Shown here: one piece after another, positions 41,920 through 51,939 of the stretch
Layout of the letters: every line of letters starts with the position of its first letter
Numbering within the stretch: the first letter of the stretch is position 1
Source: Patiria miniata
Lineage: Eukaryota > Echinodermata > Asteroidea > Valvatida > Asterinidae
NCBI RefSeq assembly: GCF_015706575.1
Contig: NW_024037051.1
Coordinates: forward strand, 17,627,153 to 17,691,152
DNA: 64,000 nucleotides
Reading direction: 5' to 3'
The notes under the pieces: model-generated
Databases searched by the model: none
What the model saw: the letters and a program-made list of their open reading frames with translations, nothing else
What the model was told of the DNA's origin: nothing
Made by a program: the position numbers and the translations under genes

Positions 41920-43832
41920 TGTGGCAGGGCCACATAGTTAACTTGCATTAGCTTTTGGTTTTCAACATAGGAGTCCCTCCCCCTGACTTGCATACACTTA
42001 GTTTGTGTTGTAGCCCTCTTAAGTTAATTAAGTAGAAGTTTATGACACAGTAAAATAATAGCAGTGCTGTAGGAGGATAGTAGTGTACGCCCCCTGGATA
42101 GAGTAAACATCCTGTCCAGAACAGAGACCCCCTTATCTGTGAGACCATGTGGTCTATGCCTCATTTTGCAGACTGGTAGAAGGCAGGGCAGCATCATTTA
42201 GTTTTGCTCTGCAGATTCCCTTGAAAATCTATGGCTTTTCTACCCTGAAAGTTTGGTCTGCTGCTGGATTCGGTAAGCTCAAGTTTTTGTTGTTTTGTTA
42301 ACTAAGAAGTGAAAGTACATTTAATAGATAAATATTTAGTGATCCGATTGGTACTTTTGTTCTTGTGGCCTGAGATTGAAATTTCCTCGTTCTTTTCTTG
42401 TTATACGGAGTGTGAAGTTCAAGTACACTTGGAGTTTAAGATTGATTCACAAGAGAGTTACTTTTGCGCGATGTATTTTTGTGCATTATACTACATGTAT
42501 GTCGTATCCGATGGTTAGTCCCATGGTTTACAACTTTACTTTTTCGTCGTATGAGAACTTGAGAAGAAAACAAGTGATCTTTTAAGTTTTGTACAGGTGT
42601 ATTTCATCTTTTACATAGCTGGATTTTTTATTTAACCAATAGTGTTAGAATTTAGATAGTTGGAAGTAAATCCTTCACTTGTCATTTATTCTGTATAATG
42701 AGTCCCTACTTGTGCACATGTATGATGCATTTCTTTACTTTACTGAAGGGACATTGCCAGCCACAGTGTCTTATTTTTATCAGGTTGACCACCAGTTAAG
42801 ATAACAGGGCCTTAGACTTTGCCTAGTCCACTGAGCAGTTGGTTGATGACATGCTTTGTATGTTTTGTGGTAATAATTAAGGCATAGTGGTTCCCCAGTG
42901 TACGTATGCAAGAAGTGCTAAGTGACTTGTAAAGTCTCTAGCTGACAGCCTGGGTGGCTGGATTTGGCCACAGAGCCTAGTAGATGACCTTGGAGATAAG
43001 CACATGGACAAGGCAAGACTCATTAGTATGCACAAGAAAGTTAGTGTTGTTACCTGGAGCACACATAACTATGCTTGTGGCAACTCAGCACTGTTGATTG
43101 TTTATGCAGTAGCCAGAAGTTCTTAATCGCATTGATAAGGATGAGTGTGTGGTATTGCCAGAAAAGAGCACCTGTTTTAGGTTGGCCTAGTTATTATTAG
43201 GATTTATAATGTACTCATTTATTCTATACTTACTTTACGTTTTTATTTTTATTTCTACAGGTTGTTTAAGCTGTTGTTTTCGATTTATGACCTTCTTTTG
43301 ATGCTGTATTGGTTTTAATTTTAGTTGGTTTTAAATCTTAGGTTTTTTATTGTTGGTTTTAATTTTAAATCTTCGTTCTAGGTTTTAGTTGTTGGTTTCT
43401 TTATTTTTTATCTGGTTTATGGTTTTTGGTTGGTTTATGGCTTGAAGTGATTGAGTTGTTTTTTGTCTATTGGTTCGTGTCATTTTAGATTTTTTTAGTC
43501 TATTTTTGCTTCATTTATTTAGTTTCAGTTGTGATCATTATACTGAGTTTTTTTGGTTCATAGCAGTTTTTTATCTTTAGGGAAAGTCAAAGGTCATTTA
43601 CATTTGTTTGGTTAGGAGAACATCAAGGTTGGTCGAGTGTCAGGTACAAAATCAGTTGTTCTTCGAGTCTCATAATTTTATTTTTGGTTTAGTTTTTTTT
43701 TTTATTGTCGTTCAGGAGAATTAAATAATGCGTTCCAGTGATAGCTCTTGAATCTCTGTCTCTTTGCCAACTTAATTTTCCTCGCGATTTTCTAGAGATC
43801 CTAGGTCCAATTCCTTTGTTCCATTTTTCTGG
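41920..43832 (+). repeat. 5' LTR (visible match to 3' LTR; true end slightly further right)
   Basis: This stretch matches 49527-51439 almost base for base at an offset of about 7607. It begins with TGTGGCAGGGCCAC, which has the usual LTR TG start and a small perfect hairpin (gtggc-agg-gccac). The LTR is long for a Ty3/gypsy element. Its right part, about 43250-43720, is strikingly T-rich with repeated ttggtttta-like segments. The end of homology is set only by the N gap in the 3' copy, so the real LTR end lies somewhere between 43832 and about 43940. Short open frames of 60-70 codons occur inside and recur in the 3' copy simply because the LTRs are duplicates. Confidence 0.93.
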
Positions 43833-43986
43833 GTTACATTTTTTTCTTTTAGGTGGAGAATCCGGGTACTAGTGCACTGTTTTTTTTATATAACTTAGCC
43901 AGGAATTTTTAAGGTAGGACATAGAGACAGGTCATAGTTAGGGAAAACCAATACAGTGTCGAGAGTTGGGAGTATATTGATTGCAA
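43833..43986 (+). other. LTR end and leader region with uncertain primer-binding site
   Basis: This short stretch lies between the provable LTR homology and the first gag ATG (near 43987). It must hold the LTR's last bases and the primer-binding site. A primer-binding site starts with TGG, and one weak candidate is tggagaatccgggtact at about 43854, but I cannot match it with confidence to any tRNA 3' end. A tatataa motif lies near 43888. Nothing else is recognisable. Confidence 0.4.
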
Positions 43987-43989
43987 TGA

Positions 43990-45190
43990 CGCAGACGCCG
44001 AACCAGCACCGAACAGCTCACCTGATATCGGATACCCCTCCGCAACTGACGCCCCAGACAACATACGCAGTTACTCCTGGGCTTGGTCAATCACCGAACA
44101 TGGAAGGAGCACACCGTCAGTACCCACATTTGGTTCCTCCATCAGAAGGAGTGTCCCCTCTACGTCTTGCTGGTCTAGATCCACTCCACACCGCGGCAGA
44201 GCAGAGAGGACAGGGAGCTCCAAGGATGTTGACCACGCATCAGGTCAAGAGCGTGCCAACATTTAGCGGGAAGGAGCGACACGGCCCCCGACTGGAGGAC
44301 TGGATCCGGGATATGCGGTTCCTCCTTGGATGCAAGGGAACAGCCCCAGGGATCCTCCAGTTTCATGAGGCTGTCAGACACACAGGAGGAAAAGCGAGAG
44401 ATGTGCTGCTGAACCTTGAGAGTAGGACACCAGAGGGTCTAGACGCGGAGAAAGCCTTCGTCGAGCTGCTGGAAGAATACGGGGAAGACAAAAGTGCCCT
44501 GTCTCCCGTGGCCAAATTTTACGCCAGGGTGCAGCGGGGAAACGAAACCCCAATGGAGTTCGCCATTGGATTGGAATCGACCTTGAGGGAGGTTGAAGAG
44601 ACGAGGCGGCGCCGGGGACAGAAGTCCGAGGAAGAGAGCCGAGACAAGATGTTGGCAACCCAGTTCATGGTGGGTTTGAAGAACCTACACTACAAGCAGA
44701 GATTGGCGCCGATGCAACCGAGGTTTATGGCCTTCCGGGACGTGCGCCGGGAACTTCACATTATTGAAGAAGAGGAGAGGCAGGCAGCAGACCTCAGACG
44801 ACAGCAGACGTCCTTCTCAATGAGCGAGGTGGCTCAAAGCCTGCCCCAAGTTAAGGCCCTGGGTAAAGACGTAAAGGGGCCAGCCCAACCCGTGAAGGAG
44901 GTTGTCCCGGTCCCACTCGGGCCAAACGACCCCAACACTCCGATAATCCAGCAACTCATGACGCAACAACTGGAGGAGATGAAGGGATGCATCGTGGTCA
45001 GATGGAGGCCTTAGACAGAGTTCTCCAGGAGCAACGCCAACATGGTCAACGCCTTGCACGACTAGAGGGTGCTGTTTTCCAACATCAGCCCACCCGTCAG
45101 CCCCAATCGGGCAAACCCCCATATACTGGATGTTTCAACTGTGGAGATCGCCGACATCTAGCAAGAAATTGCCCCCAGCTTAACCACAGT
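43990..45190 (+). pseudogene. gag: Retrotransposon gag region (capsid-like plus CCHC zinc knuckle)
   Basis: The coding stretch opens with a proline- and glutamine-rich leader. It continues with a capsid-like segment containing WIRDMRFLLG, AFVELLEEYG and a charged helical region rich in E and R, as in Ty3/gypsy Gag proteins (the family also related to vertebrate PNMA-type genes). Near 45130-45175 comes a nucleocapsid zinc knuckle, CFNCGDRRHLARNC, which fits the C-x2-C-x4-H-x4-C spacing and would bind the element's RNA in the particle. This is followed by a Q/P-rich tail. Gag assembles the cytoplasmic virus-like particle in living relatives. The region belongs to a broken element and is reported as a fossil. 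Confidence 0.88.
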
Positions 45191-45419
45191 GAGCAACCAC
45201 AGCAGCAGCAGGCCCCCACCACTCAGCCTATGTTAAACGGACAAAACCTGCGGATGTAGGGCAGTCGGCGGGTTTAACAGGGAAGAGCCCACTTAACACT
45301 AATACATATACATCCATCAATAGCCATGTGAAAGAGGACCGAACGAGTGGTGTGGAGAGGACAGCTGAGATACCAGAAGCTGGCCTGTCAACAGAACAGA
45401 GATTGGGTTCTCTGGAATT

Positions 45420-45720
45420 CATTGTTTCGCATTAATAGATACAGGTTCGCAAGTAACCACGGTGACCAATGAATTCATCCAGAGATATCCTGAGCTCAGA
45501 CTCCAACCACTCCGTACCTCCGACGTGTCCATTTTAGGAGCCGGAGGACAAGTTGTCCAACACCTAGGAGTCATAACGGTCGATGTACATGTTATGGGTC
45601 AACATATCCGAGGGGTTCCGGCCTTTGTTGTTCCGGCAACTTCGTTCCGCCTTGACACCCCTGTACTCATTGGCACCAATGTCATACGTGCCAGTCGGGA
45701 CAGGATGAAGGGCTCTCATG
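45420..45720 (+). pseudogene. pol: Retrotransposon aspartic protease region of pol
   Basis: A short segment around 45430-45450 reads ALIDTGSQVT, the D-T/S-G active-site motif of retroviral-type aspartic proteases. It is followed by ILGAGGQ and VLIGTNVI further on, which resemble the flap and the hydrophobic-Gly motif of these enzymes. In active relatives the protease dimerises and cuts Gag and Pol in the particle. It lies between the gag zinc knuckle and reverse transcriptase, the expected place in Ty3/gypsy. Confidence 0.82.
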
Positions 45721-46329
45721 GGTCGAAGTTCATGGAGAAAACGCAACGGTTGTCCCCCAAGTGGTTCCAGGCTTTCCAGGTTGTCAATGAAGATGGGGCA
45801 GACCTTGCTAAGGAGAATGGAGACATTGGCATTTGTAGATATGCAGGCAGACATGCGCTGGACTTGTCACCTGGAGAGAAAGTTGCTGTTCAGGCATGGC
45901 TACCAAAGTCTGTGCGCAAAAGAAGTATCACTGCCATGTTGGACAACAGCCTCACTAAGGAGCTGGCAGTAGGCCGCACACTGGTTCAGGTGCAGGGCTC
46001 CAGGGTGTCAGTCCAACTCTGCAATTTGTCTGATCACCGGATGACTCTCCGGAGAAACTCAAAGGTAGCGACCCTCTCCTGCTTCAAGTTGGTCAGTCCA
46101 GCGGCAGTGCAAAATGAGAAAGAGACAGTCATCATGGAACAAGTTGCTGTCGACACCAGTCCAGTGCCAGAGGTTGATCTGCAGGGTGCTGACTTGACCC
46201 CATCTCAGAAGAAGGCTGTCGACGTGCTTCTATCTCAGAATGCAGATGTGTTCTCCAAGGGGCACTTAGATGTGGGTTCGACTACCACAGTGGAACATGA
46301 AATACCACTGAGTGACCCAACTCCATTCA

Positions 46330-46960
46330 GGCTCCCCTACCGGAGAATTCCCCCAGCCCAGTACCAAGCGGTAAGAAGCCACATCGAAGAGCTTAAGGAG
46401 GCGGGAATAGTTCGACATAGCCAGAGCCCTTTTGCGTCCCCCATAGTTGTGGTAGAGAAGAAGGATGGAACGATTCGCCTGTGTGTCGATTATCGGAAGC
46501 TGAATTCCAGAACCACCAGGGATGCATTCCCACTCCCAAGGATTGACGAGGCCCTTGATGCCCTTGGGAAGGCAAGGTACTTTTCATGCCTAGACCTCAC
46601 GTCCGGCTACCACCAGGTGAAAATGGCACCAAAGGATCAGCAGAAGACAGCTTTCACGTCTCCCATGGGGTTGTATGAGTATACCCGCATGCCCTTTGGC
46701 CTTGTTAATGCTCCAGCTACGTTCCAAAGGTTAATGTCCACTGTATTTGGTGACATGACTTTCGAGAGTCTCCTCATATACCTTGATGATATAGTGGTTT
46801 TCAGCAGCACCATAGAGGAACACATGGAACGTCTAGGCAAGGTCTTTGCTCGGCTGAGAGAACATGGACTAAAGTTGAAACCCTCTAAGTGCCAACTGTT
46901 CAGGACCGAGGTTCGATACTTAGGCCATATAGTGTCTGCCAAGGGGATTGCCACGGATCC
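46330..46960 (+). pseudogene. pol: Retrotransposon reverse transcriptase region of pol
   Basis: The seven-block reverse transcriptase signature is easy to read: EAGIVRHSQSPFASPIVVV, LCVDYRKLN, FSCLDLTSGYHQV, the MPFGLVNAPATFQ block, the IYLDDIVVFS block with the YLDD catalytic motif at 46779-46790, LKPSKCQLF and YLGHIVS. The wording of these blocks (FPLPRIDE, SGYHQV, MPFGL, YLDD) is typical of Ty3/gypsy elements of animals. In living relatives this enzyme copies the element RNA into DNA inside the particle. A linker of about 600 bases with no recognised domain separates it from the protease. Confidence 0.95.
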
Positions 46961-47199
46961 TGAAAAGTCTCCATCATGAAGAGTTGGCCTGTACCCACGT
47001 GTAGGAGAGGTGTGAGGAGCTTCTTGGGGATGACTGGCTATTATCGGAAGTTCATCCAACACTATGCCAATATAGCGGCTCCTCTCTTCGCCTTAACTGG
47101 GGGAAAACGAGGTGGCAAGGAGCCAACTTTTGTCTGGACCACTGAGTGTCAAGAGGCCTTCACCACACTGATGTCTAAGCTGATCTCTGCACCCATCTT

Positions 47200-47590
47200 G
47201 GCGTACGCTGACTACAGCCTCCCATTTACAGTGCAGACTGATGCCTCCAGAGACGGTCTAGGAGCAGTTCTGACGCAGACACAAGAAGGCAAGGAGCGAG
47301 TGCTTGCATATGCTAGCCGCTCTCTGTCCACCGCCGAAAGGAAGTATCCAGCACACAAGATGGAGTTCAAGGCACTTCACTGGGCGGTGACAGATAAGTT
47401 CAAGGACTATCTGTATGGTAACGAGGTGACTGCTATGACGGACAACAATCCGCTCACGTATGTGTTGAAGAAGGCCAAGTTAGATGCCCATAGTCATCGT
47501 TGGGTTAGTGACCTCGCCCAGTACAACCTCAGCATTGTGTATAGACCAGGCAAACTGAATGCAAATGCCGATGCATTGTCCAGAATCCCC
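47200..47590 (+). pseudogene. pol: Retrotransposon RNase H region of pol
   Basis: The segment begins with PFTVQTDASRDGLGAVLTQ, carrying the first catalytic Asp of gypsy RNase H. It continues through LAYASRSLSTAERKY, with E in the HKMEFKAL helix, then AMTDNNPLTYV with the next Asp, and ends with GKLNANADALSR, the characteristic last motif. In relatives it removes the RNA strand after first-strand synthesis. It follows reverse transcriptase directly, through the usual connection domain. Confidence 0.94.
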
Positions 47591-48029
47591 AGGAATGATG
47601 TACAACAGATCCTGAATGCAGTTGATGAGGTAGACAAGGAGACTACTCAACATCCAATAGCAGCTCAGCAGATGGTTCCTCAGGAAGGAGACCCGAGCAC
47701 TTCAATGGCGGAGCGTACGTACTCTGAAGAATGCGCTTCCTCTGGGTCATGTGACGTGTCTGAAGGGCCTGAGGCCAGGGAGCATGCAACAGTGGGAACT
47801 GTACTTGAACAGATACCAGGTGTAGCAATGACACAGCAGGACTTGGACATCAGTCGTGTGACAACTCTTAAGTTGACACGAAAGTCTAGGCCAAGTAAGA
47901 GGCAGATGAAGGCTGAAGCTCCTGCAGTCCGCAGATTGTTGAGGTCATGGGATAACCTTCACGTGAAAGACGGTGCACTGTTCTACGTCCATATCACAGA
48001 GGATAGAGACAACTATCTGCCCATCCCCT

Positions 48030-49090
48030 CGAAGTCACTGCGACCCCAGGTCCTGAAACATCTCCATGACAAGATCGGACATCTTGGATTCGAGAAGACA
48101 GTCCAGCTAGTACGAGACCGTTACTTCTGGCCCGGCTTATATTCTGAAACGAAGGCATATGTCGGGAAGTGCAAGCGATGTGCCCTAAGGAAACTACCGG
48201 ACACTCGGCGACAAGCACCCCTTCAGAGCATCCAGACAACCCGACCATTAGAGTTGGTCTGTATAGACTTCTTGTCACTGGAGAGGTCGAAAGGTGGTTT
48301 GAAACATCCTGGTAGTGACAGACCACTACACCCGGTATGCACAGGCGTACGCGACGAGAGATGAGACTGCAAATACAGTGGCACGAGTCTTATGGGAGAA
48401 GTATATCAAGAACTACGGCATCCCTGAACGTATTCACTCTGATCAGGGGAGATGTTTCGAATCAGCTATAGTGAAGGAGCTGTGTAATCTCCTCGGTACT
48501 GTGAAAAGTAAAACGTCTCCCTACCACCCCCAAGGCAACGGGATGACGGAACGTTTCAACCGGACGCTATTGTCTATGATGGGAACCCTTGAACCTGACC
48601 AGAAGCCTAACTGGGCGATGCACTTGCAGTCGATGACTTATGCCTACAATAGTACGAGACATGAGACAACAGGCTATAGTCCATTCTATCTGATGTTCTT
48701 GAGGGAACCTAGGCTACCCGTGGACCTTGTAACTCCAGGGGAGCCAGAGTCAGAGGAGAGCCGTCCCCAGTCCCTGTACGTCCAGCAGATGCAGAAACAC
48801 CTCCGGAATGCCAGCGAAAAGGTGAAGCTCGCAACCACGAAGGGCACAGCACAAGCAAAAGTTGAACTATGACAAAAAGATTCGTGGAACCGAGAGAGAA
48901 CTTCAGCCAGGAGATCGAGTCCTTGTCGCCAACAAAACACCAAGAGGCAGAGGTAAGCTGAGAGACAAATGGGAGGAAATACCTTACATCGTCCTTAGGC
49001 AACTGGGAGACTTGCCAGTGTATACCATTCAGCAACGTGGATCTACGAAGACGAGAAATCTACATCGAGACCTACTGGCCATTTGTCCTT
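48030..49090 (+). pseudogene. pol: Retrotransposon integrase region of pol (zinc finger, DDE core, GPY/F-like tail)
   Basis: An HHCC zinc-binding module is visible (HDKIGHLGF ... GKCKRCAL, about 48060-48190), followed by a DDE integrase core. The core has the first Asp in LVCIDFLS, the second in HSDQGRCFES, and the Glu in NGMTERFNRTLL. A C-terminal module with GDRVLVANK and KWEEIPYIV (about 48910-49000) resembles the GPY/F domain of Ty3/gypsy integrases. In relatives integrase inserts the DNA copy, leaving a 4-6 bp target duplication. No chromodomain is evident in the remaining tail, which is acidic and serine-rich. Confidence 0.93.
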
Positions 49091-49099
49091 TCGAGGTAG

Positions 49100-49526
49100 A
49101 GGATGAAACAGATGAGGGTCTACTTCCACCACTTTCCGCAGTCCCAAGATGTGGACGGACCTCAGGTTTATCTACTTCAACCCCCTCCACAGTTCCAGGA
49201 TGAAGATTATCCTCCGCATCTCCATCTACCCCCACCCCTACATCAGTTGCAGGATGAAGAACCAGAGTCATCCTATGGTAGCAGTACAGCTGATGAGTCT
49301 GAAGTGTCCACTGATAGCTCCGCTAGTTCTGACAGTGTATTGGAGGTGAGGACCAGCCGACGACCAAAGAGAAGCATCCGTCCGCCTCGCAGGTTTGGAG
49401 ACTGGCAGTGAATAGTTAATGAATTATGCCCATAGTGGTCACAATTTTTCGAGGATTCTAGTAATAAGTCTTGACACTCTCCTTGCGCCATTGCTAAGGA
49501 TAGCAATGTATTTTAGTTGGCGAGTG
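49100..49526 (+). other. Pol C-terminal tail and 3' untranslated region before the 3' LTR
   Basis: The first part continues the low-complexity, proline- and then serine/glutamate-rich end of pol, closing with a basic RRPKRSIRPPRRFGDWQ-like end near 49410. The last ~115 bases before the 3' LTR are non-coding. A polypurine tract is expected directly upstream of 49527, but none is obvious: the bases there read ttttagttggcgagtg. No envelope frame fits in this space. Confidence 0.7.
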
Positions 49527-51439
49527 TGTGGCAGGGCCACATAGTTAACTTGCATTAGCTTTTGGTTTTCAACATAGGAGTCCCTCCCCCTGACTTGCAT
49601 ACACTTAGTTTGTGTTGTAGCCCTCTTAAGTTAATTAAGTAGAAGTTTATGACACAGTAAAATAATAGCAGTGCTGTAGGAGGATAGTAGTGTACGCCCC
49701 CTGGATAGAGTAAACATCCTGTCCAGAACAGAGACCCCCTTATCTGTGAGACCATGTGGTCTATGCCTCATTTTGCAGACTGGTAGAAGGCAGGGCAGCA
49801 TCATTTAGTTTTGCTCTGCAGATTCCCTTGAAAATCTATGGCTTTTCTACCCTGAAAGTTTGGTCTGCTGCTGGATTCGGTAAGCTCAAGTTTTTGTTGT
49901 TTTGTTAACTAAGAAGTGAAAGTACATTTAATAGATAAATATTTAGTGATCCAATTGGTACTTTTGTTCTTGTGGCCTGAGATTGAAATTTCCTCGTTCT
50001 TTTCTTGTTATACGGAGTGTGAAGTTCAAGTACACTTGGAGTTTAAGATTGATTCACAAGAGAGTTACTTTTGCGCGATGTATTTTTGTGCATTATACTA
50101 CATGTATGTCGTATCCGATGGTTAGTCCCATGGTTTACAACTTTACTTTTTCGTTGTATGAGAACTTGAGAAGAAAACAAGTGATCTTTTAAGTTTTGCA
50201 CAGGTGTATTTCATCTTTTACATAGCTGGATTTTTTATTTAACCAATAGTGTTAGAATTTAGATAGTTGGAAGTAAATCCTTCACTTGTCATTTATTCTG
50301 TATAATGAGTCCCTACTTGTGCACATGTATGATGCATTTCTTTACTTTACTGAAGGGACATTGCCCAGCCACAGTGTCTTATTTTTATCAGGTTGACCAC
50401 CAGTTAAGATAACAGGGCCTTAGACTTTGCCTAGTCCACTGAGCAGTTGGTTGATGAAATGCTTTGTATGTTTTTGTGGTAATAATTAAGGCATAGTGGT
50501 TCCCCAGTGTACGTATGCAAGAAGTGCTAAGTGACTTGTAAACTCTCTAGCTGACAGCCTGGGTGGCTGGATTTGGCCACAGAGCCTAGTAGATGACCTT
50601 GGAGATAAGCACATGGACAGGCAAGACTCATTAGTATGCACAAGAAAGTTAGTGTTGTTACCTGGAGCACACATAACTATGCTTGTGGCAACTCAGCACT
50701 GTTGATTGTTTATGCAGTGGCCAGAAGTTCTTAATCGCATTGATAAGGATGAGTGTGTGGTATTGCCAGAATAAGGCACCTGTTTTAGGTTGGCCTAGTT
50801 ATTATTAGGATTTATAATGTACTCATTTAATTCTATACTTACTTTGCGTTTTTTATTTATTTCTACAGGTTGTTTAAGCTGTTGTTTTCGATTTATGACC
50901 TTCTTTTGATGCTGTATTGGTTTTAATTTTAGTTGGTTTTAAATCTTAGGTTTTATTGTTGGTTTTAATTTTAAATCTTCGTTCTAGGTTTTAGTTGTTG
51001 GTTTCTTTATTTTTTATCTGGTTTATGGTTTTTGGTTGGTTTATGGCTTGAAGTGATTGAGTTGTTTTTTTTGTCTATTGGTTCGTGTCATTTTAGATTT
51101 TTTTAGTCTATTTTTGCTTCATTTATTAGTTTCAGTTGTGATCATTATACTGAGTTTTTTTGGTTCATAGCAGTTTTTTATCTTTAGGGAAAGTCAAAGG
51201 TCATTTACATTGTTTGGTTAGGAGAACATCAAGGTTGGTCGAGTGTCAGGTACAATCATCGGTTCTCTTCGAGTCTCATAATTTTATTTTTGGTTTAGTT
51301 TTTTTTTTTTAATTGTCGTTCAGGAGAAAAATAAATGCGTTCCAGTGATAGCTCTTGAATCTCTGTCTCTTTGCCAACTTAATTTTCCTCGCGATTTTCT
51401 AGAGATCCTAGGTCCAATTCCTTTGTTCCATTTTTCTGG
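49527..51439 (+). repeat. 3' LTR (right end lost in the N gap)
   Basis: This is the second copy of the long terminal repeat, starting with the same TGTGGCAGGGCCAC hairpin end as 41920. By hand alignment it differs from the 5' copy by about ten substitutions over 1.9 kb, plus roughly a dozen small length changes, mostly in poly-T or poly-A runs. Those length changes may be sequencing errors, as the same class is abundant in this contig's satellite. A possible polyadenylation signal AATAAA lies at about 51330. The copy is cut by N at 51440, so its last bases and the flanking target duplication are not visible. Confidence 0.94.
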
Positions 51440-51939
51440 NNNNNNNNNNNNNNNNNNNNNNNNNNNNNNNNNNNNNNNNNNNNNNNNNNNNNNNNNNNNN
51501 NNNNNNNNNNNNNNNNNNNNNNNNNNNNNNNNNNNNNNNNNNNNNNNNNNNNNNNNNNNNNNNNNNNNNNNNNNNNNNNNNNNNNNNNNNNNNNNNNNNN
51601 NNNNNNNNNNNNNNNNNNNNNNNNNNNNNNNNNNNNNNNNNNNNNNNNNNNNNNNNNNNNNNNNNNNNNNNNNNNNNNNNNNNNNNNNNNNNNNNNNNNN
51701 NNNNNNNNNNNNNNNNNNNNNNNNNNNNNNNNNNNNNNNNNNNNNNNNNNNNNNNNNNNNNNNNNNNNNNNNNNNNNNNNNNNNNNNNNNNNNNNNNNNN
51801 NNNNNNNNNNNNNNNNNNNNNNNNNNNNNNNNNNNNNNNNNNNNNNNNNNNNNNNNNNNNNNNNNNNNNNNNNNNNNNNNNNNNNNNNNNNNNNNNNNNN
51901 NNNNNNNNNNNNNNNNNNNNNNNNNNNNNNNNNNNNNNN
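51440..51939. other. Assembly gap, exactly 500 N
   Basis: This second N run has the same exact 500-base length as the gap at 22280 and begins inside the 3' LTR. Satellite to its right is in plus orientation, although the satellite on the other side of the retrotransposon is in minus orientation. The gap therefore hides both the LTR terminus and a second orientation switch. Its size is best read as a placeholder. Confidence 0.98.

Larger units (their letters stand above)
41920..51439 (+). mobile_element. Ty3/gypsy LTR retrotransposon inserted in satellite (broken; right end hidden by gap)
   Basis: Two near-identical direct repeats of at least 1913 bp, at 41920 and 49527, flank an internal region with gag, CCHC zinc knuckle, aspartic protease, reverse transcriptase, RNase H and integrase in that order. 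Integrase after RNase H marks Ty3/gypsy (Metaviridae) rather than Ty1/copia. No envelope-like frame is seen. The coding region is split over several frames, about five interruptions in all, of which one could be the gag-pol frameshift many members use, and some could be consensus errors of this contig. It is therefore treated as a broken copy. The LTRs differ by about ten substitutions plus small indels in T-rich tracts, so the insertion is young, perhaps of the order of a million years or less at usual animal rates. The left junction is clean: satellite ends at 41919. The right LTR end and any target-site duplication lie in the gap. Confidence 0.95.

Noticed and set aside
42309-42585. Pairs of 60-70-codon frames in the LTRs, repeated at 49916-50192
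   Set aside because: They recur only because the two LTRs are copies of one another; they overlap in different frames and show no recognisable protein feature.
43854-43872. A firm primer-binding-site call
   Set aside because: The candidate begins with TGG, but the following bases do not clearly match the 3' end of any tRNA that I can recall, and the LTR end is not defined because the 3' copy is cut by the gap.
44175-49506. Antisense open frames opposite gag-pol
   Set aside because: They are shadows of the sense-strand coding sequence with no domain or motif of their own.
49100-49526. An envelope gene or third reading frame downstream of integrase
   Set aside because: The space is too short and holds only a low-complexity acidic tail, with no signal peptide, membrane segment or cysteine pattern.
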